Below are positions 1-11,673 of a stretch of 64,000 nucleotides of DNA, piece by piece. Positions within the stretch are counted from its first letter, which is position 1. Each line of letters begins with the position of its first letter. The DNA is taken from positions 372,001 to 436,000 of the forward strand of contig JACDTU010000010.1 of the NCBI GenBank assembly GCA_022376465.1. The letters are read 5' to 3'. The notes under the pieces are model-generated. The model was not told the origin of the DNA. It did not search any database and saw nothing but the letters and a program-made list of their open reading frames with translations. The stretch is from Cubamyces lactineus. Taxonomy: Eukaryota; Basidiomycota; Agaricomycetes; Polyporales; Polyporaceae. A program made the position numbers and the translations under genes.

Positions 1-2352
1 TGGACCTTGCACAAGCGTGCTGATCCGGATGCTACTCTCCCGCTCAGCATCGCTCTCGCGCAGTCCAACCTGCACAACCTGGAGTCCTACCTTCTTGACA
101 TCGCCGACCCTGAGTCGCCAAACTACGGCAAACACTGGTCGCCCGCAAAGGTCGCAGAGACGTTCCGCCCGTCTGCAGAGACCGTTGACACTGTACACTC
201 TTGGTTGGCTACTGACGGCGTTGACTCGGCGAGGATTCAGCTCAGCCATGATGGCTCCTACGTACGGGTGAATGTCAGCGTCGCAGAGGCCGAACGGCTC
301 CTGGCGACCCGGTATTACGTCTATCAGAACGAGGACGGCGAGACGCGTTATGGTTGTCAGCACGGCTACCACCTACCTGAACATGTTTCCCCCCACGTCG
401 ACCTTGTCACACCGACCATCCACTTTGGCACACTGACGACGTCCTTCGGACTGACGCGGAGGTCAGAACGCACTCCAGTGAAGTCGTCAAACCGCCTCCA
501 ACGTGTCAGCCAAACCGTAACGCCGCTCACGGTTCGTCCGTTTCTTGTACCTGCCTATGTTCATGATAGTAATAATTATGGCATAGGCTGCCAGCACCGC
601 GGACACGGGATATGGCTGTGATGAGGAGATAACGCTCGACTGCATACGCCAACTCTACGGCTTCAACTACAACGTTACGGCAGCTGACAAGAACACTATC
701 GGCATTTGTACGTCCTTGCGAGCCTGCATCCCCCACCATGCCACTGAAATGGCGGCGTGTGTTATGTATCAGTGGAGCTTGGCACGCAGAACTACAACGC
801 CGAGAACCTCGACGCGTTCTTCAAGACGTATGCCCCAGATCAAGTCGGCAGCAGACCGAAGTTGATCAGCATCGACGGTGGTGAGTCTATGCGTTTGTAC
901 CACTAGACTTGGCGAGGAGGCTCATGTTGTCTCGGCTCCACTGATAGGCTCGGAGAACCCGAACCAGTCCGATGGCGGTCTCAATGGCGAATCCGACCTC
1001 GATTTCATGCTTGTGATGGGCCTGCTGGGCAAGGAGCAAACCGTTTACCAGTACCAAGTCGGCGACGGCATCGGTACGTGTCATATGGGAAGCTCGTGCG
1101 TCGAGGAATGCTGATGACGTGCTTCACACACCAGGTGGCATATTCGAGCCCTTGTTCGCAGCGTTTGATCAGCAGTACTGCAAGGATGCTGGTAAGTCCG
1201 CCGTTCCCTCGCCTATGACCGTTACGCATTGGTGACGCACATGCCCTTCCAGGTTACTCGGGCGACAGCAGTTGCGGAGGTACCATGAAGACCAACGTCA
1301 TCTCAGTCTCGTATGCGGGCGGTGAGAGTGGACCGACGTCTTCCACGATCAGGACGTGCAACGAGATGGGCAAGGTGCGCAAAGTTGCAGATTAATACCC
1401 GCCCTTCGATCTGATCTATGATTTTGCTATAGCTTGCGCTGAGCGGACTCACCTTCGTCCTCGCGTCTGGCGATTGGGGCGTCTCTGCCCTTCCTGGACA
1501 ATCGTGCCTCAAGCCGGACGGGACCGTTGACCAGATCGTGAACGGCGCAACTTCCTTCTACCCCGACTTCCCTGCTACATGTCCGTACGTCACCGTGGTG
1601 GGCGCGACAGAGGTCAAGGAAGGTGCCTCGGTAAGTCATCCTCCTTCCGCTCGACCAGCAATTCCTCCTAGGTTCAGTTGTTGATTCGATTTATGTGCAA
1701 AGGTATCTGACCCAGAAGTTGCGACGAGTGGGTTCCCCTCCGGCGGTGGTTTCTCGAACGTCTTCGCCCGCCCATCATATCAGGATCGCGTCGTGAGCAC
1801 CTACCTGAGCAAGTACGCGCCCTCGTACGGGGCGAGCATCTACAACCGGACAGGCCGGGGGTATCCTGACGTTGCAGCGAACGGGTGAGGCCTTTTCCTC
1901 AGGCTGCTGCAGATGCTGCTGCTGCCAGTATGACTGAAGGGGATGTTTTCGTATAGGAACAATATCGTCGTGGCGTCCAACGGCAAGCCAGCTACTACTG
2001 GTGGCACCTCTGCCTCTGCCCCCATGTTCGCAGCGATGATCGCCGCGGTGAACGACGCGCGTATCGCAGCTGGGAAGAGCCCTGTCGGGTGGATCAACCC
2101 CGCGGTATGTCCAGCAATCCTGCTCCCTCTTGTAGTATGTCCTTGTCCCTGACATGCACTTTCCCTGCTGTGTTGCTGGTACTACAGCTATACTCGAGCA
2201 CGTTTGCGAACATTTTCAACGACGTTACCGAAGGGGACAACCCTGGGTGCGGCACCCGCGGGTTCTCCGCCGCTCCAGGATGGGACCCCGTCACGGGTCT
2301 TGGTACCGTTAACTTCCCGCGCATGCTCTCGCGGTTCATGGCACTCCCTTGA
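1..2352 (+). CDS. Sedolisin (S53) secreted tripeptidyl-peptidase, 5' truncated by window edge
   Basis: Acid serine-carboxyl peptidase made as a zymogen. The model has ten exons: <1-531, 587-707, 773-880, 948-1073, 1135-1191, 1253-1374, 1433-1630, 1703-1884, 1957-2104 and 2188-2352, giving at least 585 residues in one frame. The first exon is the pro-kumamolisin activation domain, seen in the LHNLESYLLDIADP and SPNYGKHW motifs. The catalytic Glu and Asp lie in GESDLDF (codons 989-991 and 1001-1003), the oxyanion Asp in ASGDWGVS, and the nucleophile Ser in GGTSASAP (codon 2009-2011). The C-terminal GWDPVTGLG is the Ca-binding loop of the family. Only the signal peptide and a few residues should be missing, because fungal members are about 600 residues. 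All catalytic residues are present, so the enzyme should be active. It is probably secreted for protein scavenging. The exact family member (TPP versus other sedolisin) is not resolved. Confidence 0.93.
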
Positions 2353-3027
2353 AGGCCTGCACTTGGGTTACTCGAGGTATATATGGGGTCTGCAGGTTCC
2401 TGTTGCTTCAATTTGGACATTTTTCACGCACACCTGACGATCGCCGATGGCTCTTCTTGTCTGCTTTAACTTCTGCTTACATCCTGGGGTTTATATATAC
2501 TTTGTGGGTATTGGTAATAATATGTTACGATATACCGCCTTCCTTGTCACCCATGGCCCATCGTTGCGCACGTACCGATTTGTTGAGTCGACAGGAGGAG
2601 GTACATGCGGGATTGGCCAGGCTGACTCAGGGGGCCTACCGGCGCCAATTGCTGGAATTGGGCTGCTGGCTCGTTCCGTCTTGAAGTATGCGACCACCAT
2701 CTGTCCAGAGCCCTCTACTCGTCTTGCCACCAATTCATACTACTGGATCGCTTGAACAGCTCTGGTTTCACAAACAGCCTGGGCACCTCTGGATATGTAC
2801 TGTTCGCTCATGGAGAGCATCGAGGCTGCGCACTCTGAGATCTAAGACCCAATAAAAGATGAATGTAGCCGCTCAGACCTGATGAGATCTTCCCGTCGCG
2901 CTCGACGGGCGTGGGCAACACCTCGTCTTCCTCCGCAACGTCGACCATGGCTAGGGCGACCCCGACCGCAATCTAAACCCTCCTTGCTGTGATGCCTCCT
3001 CATCTTCATCTAAGTGCTGCTACGAAG
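2353..3027. other. Intergenic: sedolisin 3' flank and endoglucanase upstream region
   Basis: No supported gene. The open frame at 2447-2755 has no splice-supported extension and no family motif. An AATAAA-like hexamer near 2850 is about 500 bases past the sedolisin stop, so it is probably unrelated to it. Confidence 0.5.
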
Positions 3028-4149
3028 ATGCTGTCCCTACCGACCTGCTCGCGGCCTTGGCTCTCGCTCTGCTTCCTTACTCTCATTTGTGCGCTCTTCT
3101 CGCGAACGGCTCGTGCGACGGAATGGATAGACTACCCTGATACCGGAACTGCTACCCTCACACACTATACCCTCCCGAATGGCTACATCGCGTCTTGCGG
3201 GTGCACCGGAGCAAGCACTCAATACCCTACAGCGGCAATGAGCCAGTACGCGTTCGGGAGCAGCACTGCGTACGGGCCTTCGTGCGGGCGTTGTTTCAAG
3301 ATCACCCTCATGGATACATACCTACCCGACCCGCCGTTTATCCCGAATGTCACCAAGAGCGTGGTGATCAAGGTCACGGATCTGTGTCCCGCGGGAGGGA
3401 ATGGATGGTGCTCCGCCACACCCGGGAAACCAAATCAGTATGTTCTACGTAGTCAGTCCAAGAGGACGTGTGTTGAGACAGTAATACTGTACCAGGGGAG
3501 GCCAATATATCAACTTTGACCTGGCGTGGCCGTCCTCCTCCATACCAGATGACTTCTTTCCGTCCAATAAGGCGTTATATGGTGAGTGTTCCCTGAAGCA
3601 CCATCTCCATATCCACGTGCTCAAGCGGTGCACTAGGATTCACGGTGGGTGCAGTAAATGTTGATTCTTTGGTCGAGCAAGACGTTGACTTCCGCGAAGG
3701 ATTTTGGCGTCTGGAACGTCAGCTACCAAAGTGTCGACTGCCTCGAGAACTGGGAGGGCGCAAAGAACGCCGCGGCACTCGGCAGCGTCGACGACGGATC
3801 GAGCGTCTGCTGCCCCGCCAATCCCACTGTGAGTGTACAGAATCGCAACGACCTCTCGGGTCCTCGTTGAGCTAAGACCGCTATGGTACACAGGGCAGCG
3901 CGAACGACACATGCCCCTCCTTCTCAGACGACAACGGCATTCCGTGCGTCCCGTTTTTCTTCACAGCTACGCTTCCTGCCCCATGCTAACTCCCAACGCG
4001 CCATTGACAGGCCGGATACGGCGACGACTGCCGCGTCTTCTGCCGCAGGTACGAACGGCGCCTCTATACCCAGCATGCGCGACCTCCCTCTGTTGTTGTA
4101 TTCACTCCTTGTACCGTCTCTCCTTCTCTCGGGCTTTCTGTTGGACTAG
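3028..4149 (+). CDS. GH45 subfamily C / expansin-like (double-psi beta-barrel) endoglucanase with probable GPI anchor
   Basis: Secreted wall- or plant-polysaccharide-active protein of 273 residues. Exons are 3028-3437, 3496-3581, 3637-3644, 3700-3828, 3894-3943 and 4011-4149. The start at 3028 puts a classical signal peptide at the N-terminus; in-frame ATGs at 2989 and 2992 would precede it with polar residues. The barrel is marked by YGPSCGRCF and VVIKVTDLCPAGGNGWC, both typical of GH45-C enzymes such as basidiomycete Cel45A, followed by TDFGVWNVSYQSVDC. The tail is Ala/Ser/Thr-rich and ends in a hydrophobic stretch, as in GPI-anchored proteins. Exon 3 is only 8 nt; without it the TDFGVW motif is out of frame. 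Whether it cleaves cellulose or only loosens walls, like expansins, cannot be told from sequence alone. Confidence 0.78.
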
Positions 4150-4562
4150 TGGAATGGTATTGTTATCGGCGACCGTGCTGTGCCTTGAGAATTCAAGCGG
4201 TCGGCTCGGCTCCTGCGTTTCGCATGGAGTTCTCTCTTCAACGGGGCCTCACGCCCCGGCGCCCGGTTTCCTGCCAGAGTTGCCGGTGTCGTAAGCGGCG
4301 ATCGACGCGTATTCAAAAGACGAATTCGGGTGAGAAGCGCATGACTAGCTTGTGAACGTCGTCGATCATATACGTGTGCTGGAGCGCCGCGCGGCCACGG
4401 TGTTTGAGCTTCTCGCAGGAAATGGAAGCATAGCAGTATATGCGTTTTGAATGATTCAATTGATTACTCGGCGCCCTAGTGGTACAGGGATACAATGCTG
4501 CTGACTCCAATACATACGCCAAACAAAGTCCGGCTCTCCGTCCGTCGATACAGGGCACGCGC
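4150..4562. other. Intergenic between convergent endoglucanase and formate dehydrogenase
   Basis: This 413-base stretch separates two converging genes and should hold both 3' UTRs. I see no coding or RNA signal in it. Confidence 0.6.
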
Positions 4563-6120
4563 CTACTTGCGCTGGCCGTAAGCCTTGGTCTCGTAGCCAC
4601 CTGGTATAACAGAGCGGGTCAGTAACGCTACACATGCTATCTGAAAACGAGTATACGCACTGAGACCGATGATGATGTTCTGGGGCTCCTGGGGCTTGTT
4701 CTCGAGGTAGTTCTCGAGAATGCTCTTCGTGCCCGCCGCGTAGCGCGCCTGCGCGTCGAGTGTCGTGCCCGAGTAGTGCGGGACCATGCCGTTGCCGCCG
4801 CCGAGCGGGTTCTTCATCGTCCGCCAGACGTGGTCGCGCGGGGCGGGCTGAACGTTCCACACGTCGCCGGCGTAGCCGTTGAGCTGCCCGCTCTTGACCG
4901 CCTCCGCGACGGCGTCCTTGTCGCAGATCGCGCCGCGCGCGGTGTTGACGAGCCACGCGCCCTTCTTGAAGTGCTTGAGCAGCTCGGCGTTCACGAGCCC
5001 ACGCGTGCCCTCGTGCAGCGGGCAGTTGACGGTGACGACGTCGCACTGGGAGACGAAGTCCTTGAGGTCCTCGACGCGACGCGCGCCGACGGCCTTCGCG
5101 GCCTCCTCGGGCAGGGCGGCGTAGTCGTAATAGAGGAGCTCCTTGCAGTTGAAGGGCACGAGACGCTGCAGGACACGGTAGCCGATACGGCCAGCACCGA
5201 TCGTGCCGACGACCTTGCCCTCGAGGTCGTACGCATTGCGCGCAACGTCGGAGACTTGCCAGTCACCGCGCTCGATCATCTATAGAAATCCGAGTTAAAA
5301 GGCTGCACGACTCGTGTTGGAATGTGACGCATACCTCGTGTGCAGGGACGAAGTTGCGGACGAGGAGAAGGATGCTCATGATGACGTGCTCCGCCACGGA
5401 GACGACGTTGGAGCCAGAGACCTCGAGAACCTGGATGCGCTTCTCGACGGCAGCGTTCAGGTCGACGTGGTCAGAGCCGACACCAGCGGTGATGCAGAGC
5501 TTGAGGTTCTTCGCCTTCTCGATGATATCCTTGGTGACATATGCAGGGTGGAAGGGCGTCGTGATGAGGACCTCAGCCTACACGCGAATGCCATCAGCAC
5601 TCTGACACGCAACCTCCGAGTGATTGATGACTACTTACATCGACGATGTGCTTTTGGAAGACGGAATCAGAGCCCTCTTTGTCGTCAGTAACCTACGAGG
5701 AACGAGGATCAGTACCCCCTATGCGAACAGCAATACCGCCAAGACACTCACGATGAACTCGTGACCGAGCGACTCGAGCCATGGGCGGATACCAAGCTAG
5801 ATAGATGTCAATAGTCAGTCTCACTCGACACCATGGACTCGATGTCACCAACATACCTGGTTCTCGATCGTACCGAGGAGACGAGGCTCCTGCTGAGCAG
5901 CCTCACCACCCTTGTAGAGCACAGCGAGGATCTACGAGACCAATGACGTCACGATCGGTACGTTAGTCCGCCACATAGCTGCATTGCACACCTTCATTCC
6001 GGCGGAGTAAGTTTGAGGGAGAGAGGGCGCGAGACGGGTTGAGCTGAGAAGGCGTGGGGACCTGGTGGCCGTGGAGAGCAGACCGCGCCTTAAGTAGCTG
6101 GACGAGATGCCGGCGAGCAT
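4563..6120 (-). CDS. fdh1: NAD-dependent formate dehydrogenase with mitochondrial presequence
   Basis: Oxidises formate to CO2 with reduction of NAD. The model is 400 residues: complement of 4563-4600, 4661-5279, 5335-5577, 5639-5692, 5752-5796, 5857-5931 and 5992-6120. Family marks are [18 protein letters not shown], the Rossmann GAGRIG (about 210-215), the catalytic Arg in NTARG (about 297) and the catalytic His in [11 protein letters not shown] (about 350). Exon 1 encodes 43 residues rich in Arg, Ser and Leu and lacking acidic residues, which reads as a mitochondrial targeting peptide. Its penultimate codon is an ATG that matches the usual start of cytosolic fungal enzymes. In wood-decay fungi this enzyme removes formate made from oxalate and supplies NADH. 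The final short exon gives the conserved C-terminus [10 protein letters not shown]. Confidence 0.95.
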
Positions 6121-7450
6121 GGTCACGGGTGAACACTTTGTGTGTGCTGTGGGATCGATTGGGTGGATGAAAGTTCAGCTGGGCGAGCGTAAGGACAGCT
6201 TCGGAGGGCTCAGACGCGTACCAAGAGATGGCGGTATAGATCCACGTGGGAAGGGGGGCACCGAGTTGTTCCTGCTGACTTGTGAAGGTGTGTGCTAGTC
6301 TGTGTATGGGGCCTGGGCGGCGGGCGTCCGCGGAACGAACGTCGTTGAGGCAAAAGCGACTGTTTTGCCAACCTACCGGAAGGAGCGATGCTTTTGAATG
6401 CCAGCCTCCGAAAGCCTACGAAAGTTCGACCAAGGGCCGTCGTCGCACAATGACGCCGCGGGTGGGCCGGTACACACATCACCCCAGGCTGTGTTTGTCA
6501 GCTGACGCAGGCCATGGCGCATCCTCCTGCGGCGCGCGAGATACGAGCTGCATACGCTGATCTACTATTCACCCACTTCCCTGCGCGAACCCTCCCGGCC
6601 GCGACAAGAATAGAAGACGGTGTGAGGTGAAGACCTGCCTTTCTCACCCATTTTGACGCGACATCCTCCGAACCTCATCCTCCGAGTCCGCTCACCTTCA
6701 AGTTCGCCGCATCCGCCGCCAGCGCACGTCTCAACGCTCCTGTTGGTCAGAAGCTCCGGCGGCTAAGGGGCCTTCAAGATCAGCTGGAGCCTCAGACGCT
6801 AATCGCAAACCCCTCGGGTGCAACCGCCCCTCTCTCGCACAGGCGCATGACGCCAGGTGAATTGTGCAACGGCCGCGGTACCTGTGGCTCCCGAAGGCGA
6901 ACTCTCTTTGCTTCCCTCAATTGTACACTCCTTCGCGCGGTCCTCCCGGAATCGCGCGTTCTCACGTCCATCGCCCATCATGAATATGATGTCCCACTGA
7001 ACATATGCAGAGGAAGCCCGTCAGCAGACACTCACATGGCCGGGCACGAGATATGCCCTAGTGTGCCTTCCGATGTGGGGCCCTTGGGCGCATCTGTGAT
7101 AGAGTCTACCTACCGCAAGGCGCAAGATCCAAACGCGAAATCTAGTACGTTGGGCGGGACTTGCGCAGTCGCTAGGCCGAGATTGTGAGACACCAATAGT
7201 ACATTAGTACACTAGAAGAAGCTCTCTGTGGGGAGCGATAACGTGAACGCGCGTTCCACCAGGGACTCGGCTGCCACTCACCGGCGCGCCAAGCACGACA
7301 TCCGAGTGCATCCGTCCATCCTCGTTCCCATCCCTCCGGCTCCCGAGCGTGCGCACTTCAGGCCTGCAACGCGCACACGTTGTGTCACCCAGCTCCCGAT
7401 GGATGTGACAGTCACGGTCGTTCACCCGACCGGACGTACGCTCGGAGGGC
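6121..7450. other. Intergenic: FDH upstream region and ERD1 3' flank
   Basis: About 1.3 kb without a supported gene. The open frames here (for example 6847-7188 plus) carry no motif, have no matching splice extension and look random. The promoter of the formate dehydrogenase gene must lie in the left part. Confidence 0.5.
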
Positions 7451-9458
7451 CTACCCGGCCTCCGAGGCGCGTGTGCTGATATCCGAGCCGACCATCTCGA
7501 AATCCTCCTGCTCTGGGATGCCCTCCCGGAGCGAGTCCCTGCGGTCCATCGCGATGCGCCCATCGGAGGAATGCGGATGGGGTGACCGGGGTTCGCGCAG
7601 CTCTGCTTCTTTCACGGCCTCCCATTCGACGCGGAGGAAGACCCACATCCAGCGGCGCACGACCTCTGCGAGTTCGATCCAGAAGATGATCAGGTCTCCC
7701 TCGGAGTACGAATGCAGGTGACTGGAGAGCTTGGCTGACCACGTCAGACGCAACACCAGGTCTACGAGGATGGCGAAGGGGTAAACGGGCAGTGGGAATA
7801 GTAGCACCGATCGCAGCCCATACGGATGAGGGCGGCGGTCTACTCTGGGATATGCGTCGATGTTTGCAGCAGCATCAAGGTGGTCATCTATTGAATCGTC
7901 TGCAGCATGCTTCAAGAGAGCAGAGCGAGAATGCAAGCGAGGTAGGAGCAACGGTCGAGGCGGCGGCGGAGCGTGACCTGCTTGAGGGGCGACATGCCGA
8001 GGGCGCAAAAGTTCAAGGCCCCAATCGTTGGTCACGTCCCACCAGAAAGAGTACAGCGAATTGAACGCAGCAGCGAGCAACCTATACCATCATCTGTAAG
8101 CCGTCCAATAGCGCGAGGTCCATAGGTGCATGTCACTAACCACAAGCGGAACAGCTGATGTTCGCCGTGCCAAGGCTGGCTAGCGGCGGCTTCGCCTTCT
8201 AACGCAACTACGTCGGAGACGACAATACGCTGTGCCGCAGAGAGATAGATCACAGGGAAGGAAGAGGCGTACTTGAGCGCGTTGAAGAGCGGCCGGCGGC
8301 TCTCGTTAGACGGCGCATTGTACTCTACCAGACACTGGCGGAAGCGGACAGCATAGGGGATGCTGCAGAGCACGCGGAAGTCAGCACATATATACGCCGC
8401 GGAAGGAGTAGGAACAGGTAGGAATGCAAACGGATAGTAGTGTACCGAGGTCATAGGTGCAGGTGACCTAGCCAATACCGTCCATGAAAGTCCAGGCGCA
8501 AAGGTGACTGGTGACCGGCGGATACTAAGACTGACGACTTGGCACGTCATGAAATCCTCCACACCTCCCGGTACACTAGGGCAGGCGTTCTATGCGCATA
8601 CACCTAGCTGTAAGCGGACTACAATCGCATTCTGTCACACATGAGCCGTAGCAGTCTTCACGGGAACGCCGCGTTACGCCGAGGCGAAGAAGAAGCACGA
8701 AATAGAGAACGCCGAGTAGAGCTTTACGTCTAAGCAGGAGACTCACCTCATGAGCGTGGGCAAGATCCATCGCGACAAGCCTTCTTGCGCCGGCTGCGAG
8801 AGCAGGCTTCCGCCCGGCAGCAGCATGCACGCGGACAGCCAGACGTCTCCGAGCACCTTCGCGAATGACGTGAAGATATCGGCGAACACCACGTCCGAGA
8901 AGTACACTCGGTGAGGGGAAGGGAATAAACATCTATGCACGGCACTGTGCAGCACGTCAGCCCATCACCACCAAACGCGCATTTTGGATAAAGAAACACG
9001 TACTGGAGGAATCGGTCGCGTTCATGCTTATACAAAACGTTGAACGGACAAACGAGCGCCGTCAAGACGCACAAAGCCGCGATGGCGGGTATGAACTTGA
9101 AGCTATCCACAAGCGACACGTCTCCATGCGTCGCATATCGATATACGAGCCAGCACAGCAGCGTCCATCCCGCGTACGCCACAAACACTCTATACACCGG
9201 TCCATGCACGCCCGCAATGTACTGTCCGTGCTTCCAGCTTCCTTGCCTCCGGTCGGTCGGCAGCGGGGACCTGAGGCGGTACCCGTCTGGAGTCGTCACG
9301 CTCAGCTCAAGCGTCCCAACAGCATCGACGCGCCATAGGGAGAGGCCGTGCAAATTGGTTGCCCAGCCAAGGATGCCGAGTCCGACGAGGCAGAGCACGC
9401 GGAACGGGAGCGGGAAGGCAGCGGAGAAGTAGAGCTCGTCGACAAAGTCACTCTTCAT
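7451..9458 (-). CDS. erd1: ERD1-like EXS-domain membrane protein
   Basis: Predicted Golgi multi-pass membrane protein of the Erd1/Xpr1/Syg1 (EXS) family. Yeast Erd1 recycles phosphate released by Golgi glycosylation and is needed to retain lumenal ER proteins. The model has 501 residues: complement of 7451-8081, 8141-8362, 8747-8944 and 9004-9458. The N-terminus from 9458 begins with several hydrophobic segments. EXS signatures follow in order: KHERDRFL, DVVFADIFTSFAKVLGD, SIPYAVRFRQCLVEY, FNSLYSFWWDVTNDWG and SEGDLIIFWIELAEVVRRW. Joining exon 2 to exon 3 requires a 384-nt intron, long for this locus, but the protein is continuous across it. The stretch between the WDVTNDW motif and the last membrane segments is low-complexity and could hide a further intron. 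Confidence 0.85.
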
Positions 9459-9905
9459 GGAAAAAAGCAAGCAGCTGATGCGGTTATGGCGGAATAGGAG
9501 ACGTGCTAGATGGCATGAGGGTGGTGTGGATGGAGGTGGTGGACGTTCGCAGTCAACGTCACCCAAAGGCCACTGCAAGTGAGCTTCATGCACGCGTTAG
9601 CCCGGGCGGCTGTGCATTGCGCGGAGCGCCCATGCGCTTGCAGCATATAGGAAGCGCCCATTTTGCCGGCATAGACTCGTCACTCAAATACTGCATGAAT
9701 GCAAGATAGTTCGGGCCAATACAGCATGGCCACTGTGGATGTTCGTACATACCTACGTGTGCATGCGCGCGATACTGCTCCGACAATCCAGGATAGTACA
9801 AGTTCACAAAAGTAATAATATTGCCAGCCAATATCGATCACCGTCTTGCAGGTGACAGGTATGTTGTTACAACTTCGCATCGGGTACACGACCTTCGCGC
9901 AGAAA
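9459..9905. other. Intergenic upstream of erd1
   Basis: This 447-base stretch lies between two tandem minus-strand genes. It holds the erd1 promoter and the 3' UTR of the serine-rich protein gene. No motif was recognised. Confidence 0.55.
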
Positions 9906-11673
9906 TCATGGGCTAACCAATTCGGCACATAGTGAGATGTCACCGTTAGTGCACTGCTTTGGATCTGGAACTGACAACGCTGAGTCGCCGATGTTGGAGA
10001 CAGCACCTGCCATACCGAAAAGCGAATCGTTCCCCATATACGCCAAGTTAAGGCAAAGGAGGCCTGTGCATGAGCTGGAACCGGAGCTGCGCGAGCCTGA
10101 GGTAGTGTCTCCAGAGACGAGGGAACCGAGGAGACCAAGCTCGTTGATCGCAGAGGCCGAAGGGGCTGCAGTGACAGGATTCAGCGAACCGGTGAGACCA
10201 GACGCAGTGTCGCCCAAGGTACCAGATGAGGGGTTGTCGAGTAAGCCAACAATCGGGCCAACGAGGTTACCATTCGTATCAATACCCGAAGGGAGGCCGT
10301 TTGAAGCATCAGAGGAGTCGGCACCGGAAGGAGAGGACGGGCCATCATTAGACGTGTTGGGAGAGGTGTCGGTGTTGCTGCCCTCATCCTCGGCCGCCGA
10401 AGAGCCGTCGCCGGACGCTGCGGGAGAAGCGTCGTTGTTCCCGGACGCGTTTGACGAGCCGTCAGCAGACGCTGTAGGAGTGTTGTTGTTGGCTGTAGAC
10501 GCGCCATCGTTCCCCTGGGCCGTGTCCGACGACCCGTTATTCCCGGAGTTTCCGGATGAGTCATTGTCACCAGACGAAGCGGGGTCGGAAGAGTCAGATA
10601 TGCTGACACTTCCGGAAGCATCGCCACCGTCGGACGCAGTCGAGGATGAGCTCGGGACGTCCACGTTACCAGCGCTAGAGATACCAGAGGCACTAGAGTT
10701 GGAGTTTGAGTTACCAGCATTGCCCGAAGACGACTTGGAGTCTGAGCCAGACGTCGAACCAGTACCAGAGGTGTCGGAACCGGAATCAGATTTTGCGCCG
10801 GAGTCCGCATTACTTGAGGTTCCATCTGCGGAGTCATTCACGTTCGCATCTGGGTTGTCACCGGAGCCCGAGTCTGAGGAGCCGGGGTTCGAGCCGGTGC
10901 TTGCGCTGGCAGTCGCACCAGGGCCTGAATCGGAGCCCGAGCTAGACGAGTTCGAGTTCGAGTCGGTGGCACCAGGGCTTGCGTTGGAGTTGACGTTCGA
11001 GCTTGGATTCGCGTTGGTGTTGGTATCAGGGGGAGATTCCGTCGAGCCGTCCACGCCAACGCTAGGTGCACCATTGGTGATGTTCGAGTTGGAGTCAGGG
11101 CTTGCACCTGTATTGAAAACCCCACCCCCCGCCGAGCTAGTTCCGGTCGCAGAGTCTGCATCGGCCGTGGTACCTGGATCTGCGTTCGAGCCAGCATTCA
11201 CGTTGGTGTTGGTACCGTCGGAGGCGGAATCATTGCCGGTACTTCCACCCTGGTCGTTTCCACTCCCAGCTTGGGACGAGCCAGGGTAGGTGTAACCGGC
11301 GTATGCTCCAGGGTCAGAGCCACCGCCCTCAACGCTGCTATCAGGCCCATCAGAGATAGCGCCGTCACCATGGCCAGCATCGCCTGCAGGAGTAGCAGGG
11401 GCATTGATGTTGCTGCTTGTGTTGGAAGGGTCGCAATTCTCGAGCAAGTCTGTAATGTCGCTGGGCGGAATGTCTCCCTGGTATATCTGCGCGTCTAAGA
11501 CAGCACACAGAATGCGATTGGGTACCTGTGTGGAAAACTGCCATGAGCATGGCAATGCACATCTAAGCTTGAAAGACACTCACGGAAGTGACGTCGTCAG
11601 TAGCGGGAATGGGCGCGCCGACGGTGGAGTAACTGAGGGAGAGGAGGGGAAGGAGAACAGTGAGAGAGCGCAT
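9906..11673 (-). CDS. Secreted Ser/Asn/Gly/Asp-rich low-complexity protein with cysteine-bearing ends
   Basis: Unknown function. Two exons (complement of 9906-11525 and 11584-11673) encode 569 residues. The first exon is a signal peptide starting MRSLTVLLPLLSL. Next comes a short ordered segment with two cysteines (ILCAVLDAQ, ENCDPSN). About 350 residues of almost only Ser, Asn, Gly, Asp, Ala and Thr follow, with no exact long repeat unit. The C-terminal part is again hydrophobic and contains four cysteines (SSCTGLLCLNLAY, KQCTNGDISLC). The six cysteines do not match the eight-cysteine hydrophobin pattern. No GPI-like tail is present. It could be a soluble or wall-associated spacer protein with small cysteine-stabilised ends. 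The antisense strand is also open over much of this length because of codon composition. Confidence 0.72.

Noticed and set aside
4776..5285. 169-codon open frame antisense to formate dehydrogenase
   Set aside because: It lies entirely over conserved dehydrogenase exons and reflects high third-position GC.
9937..11289. 450-codon open frame on the plus strand opposite the serine-rich protein
   Set aside because: Its Glu/Pro/Ser-rich translation is the mirror image of the biased codons of the sense gene, and it has no start context, domain or splice signal.
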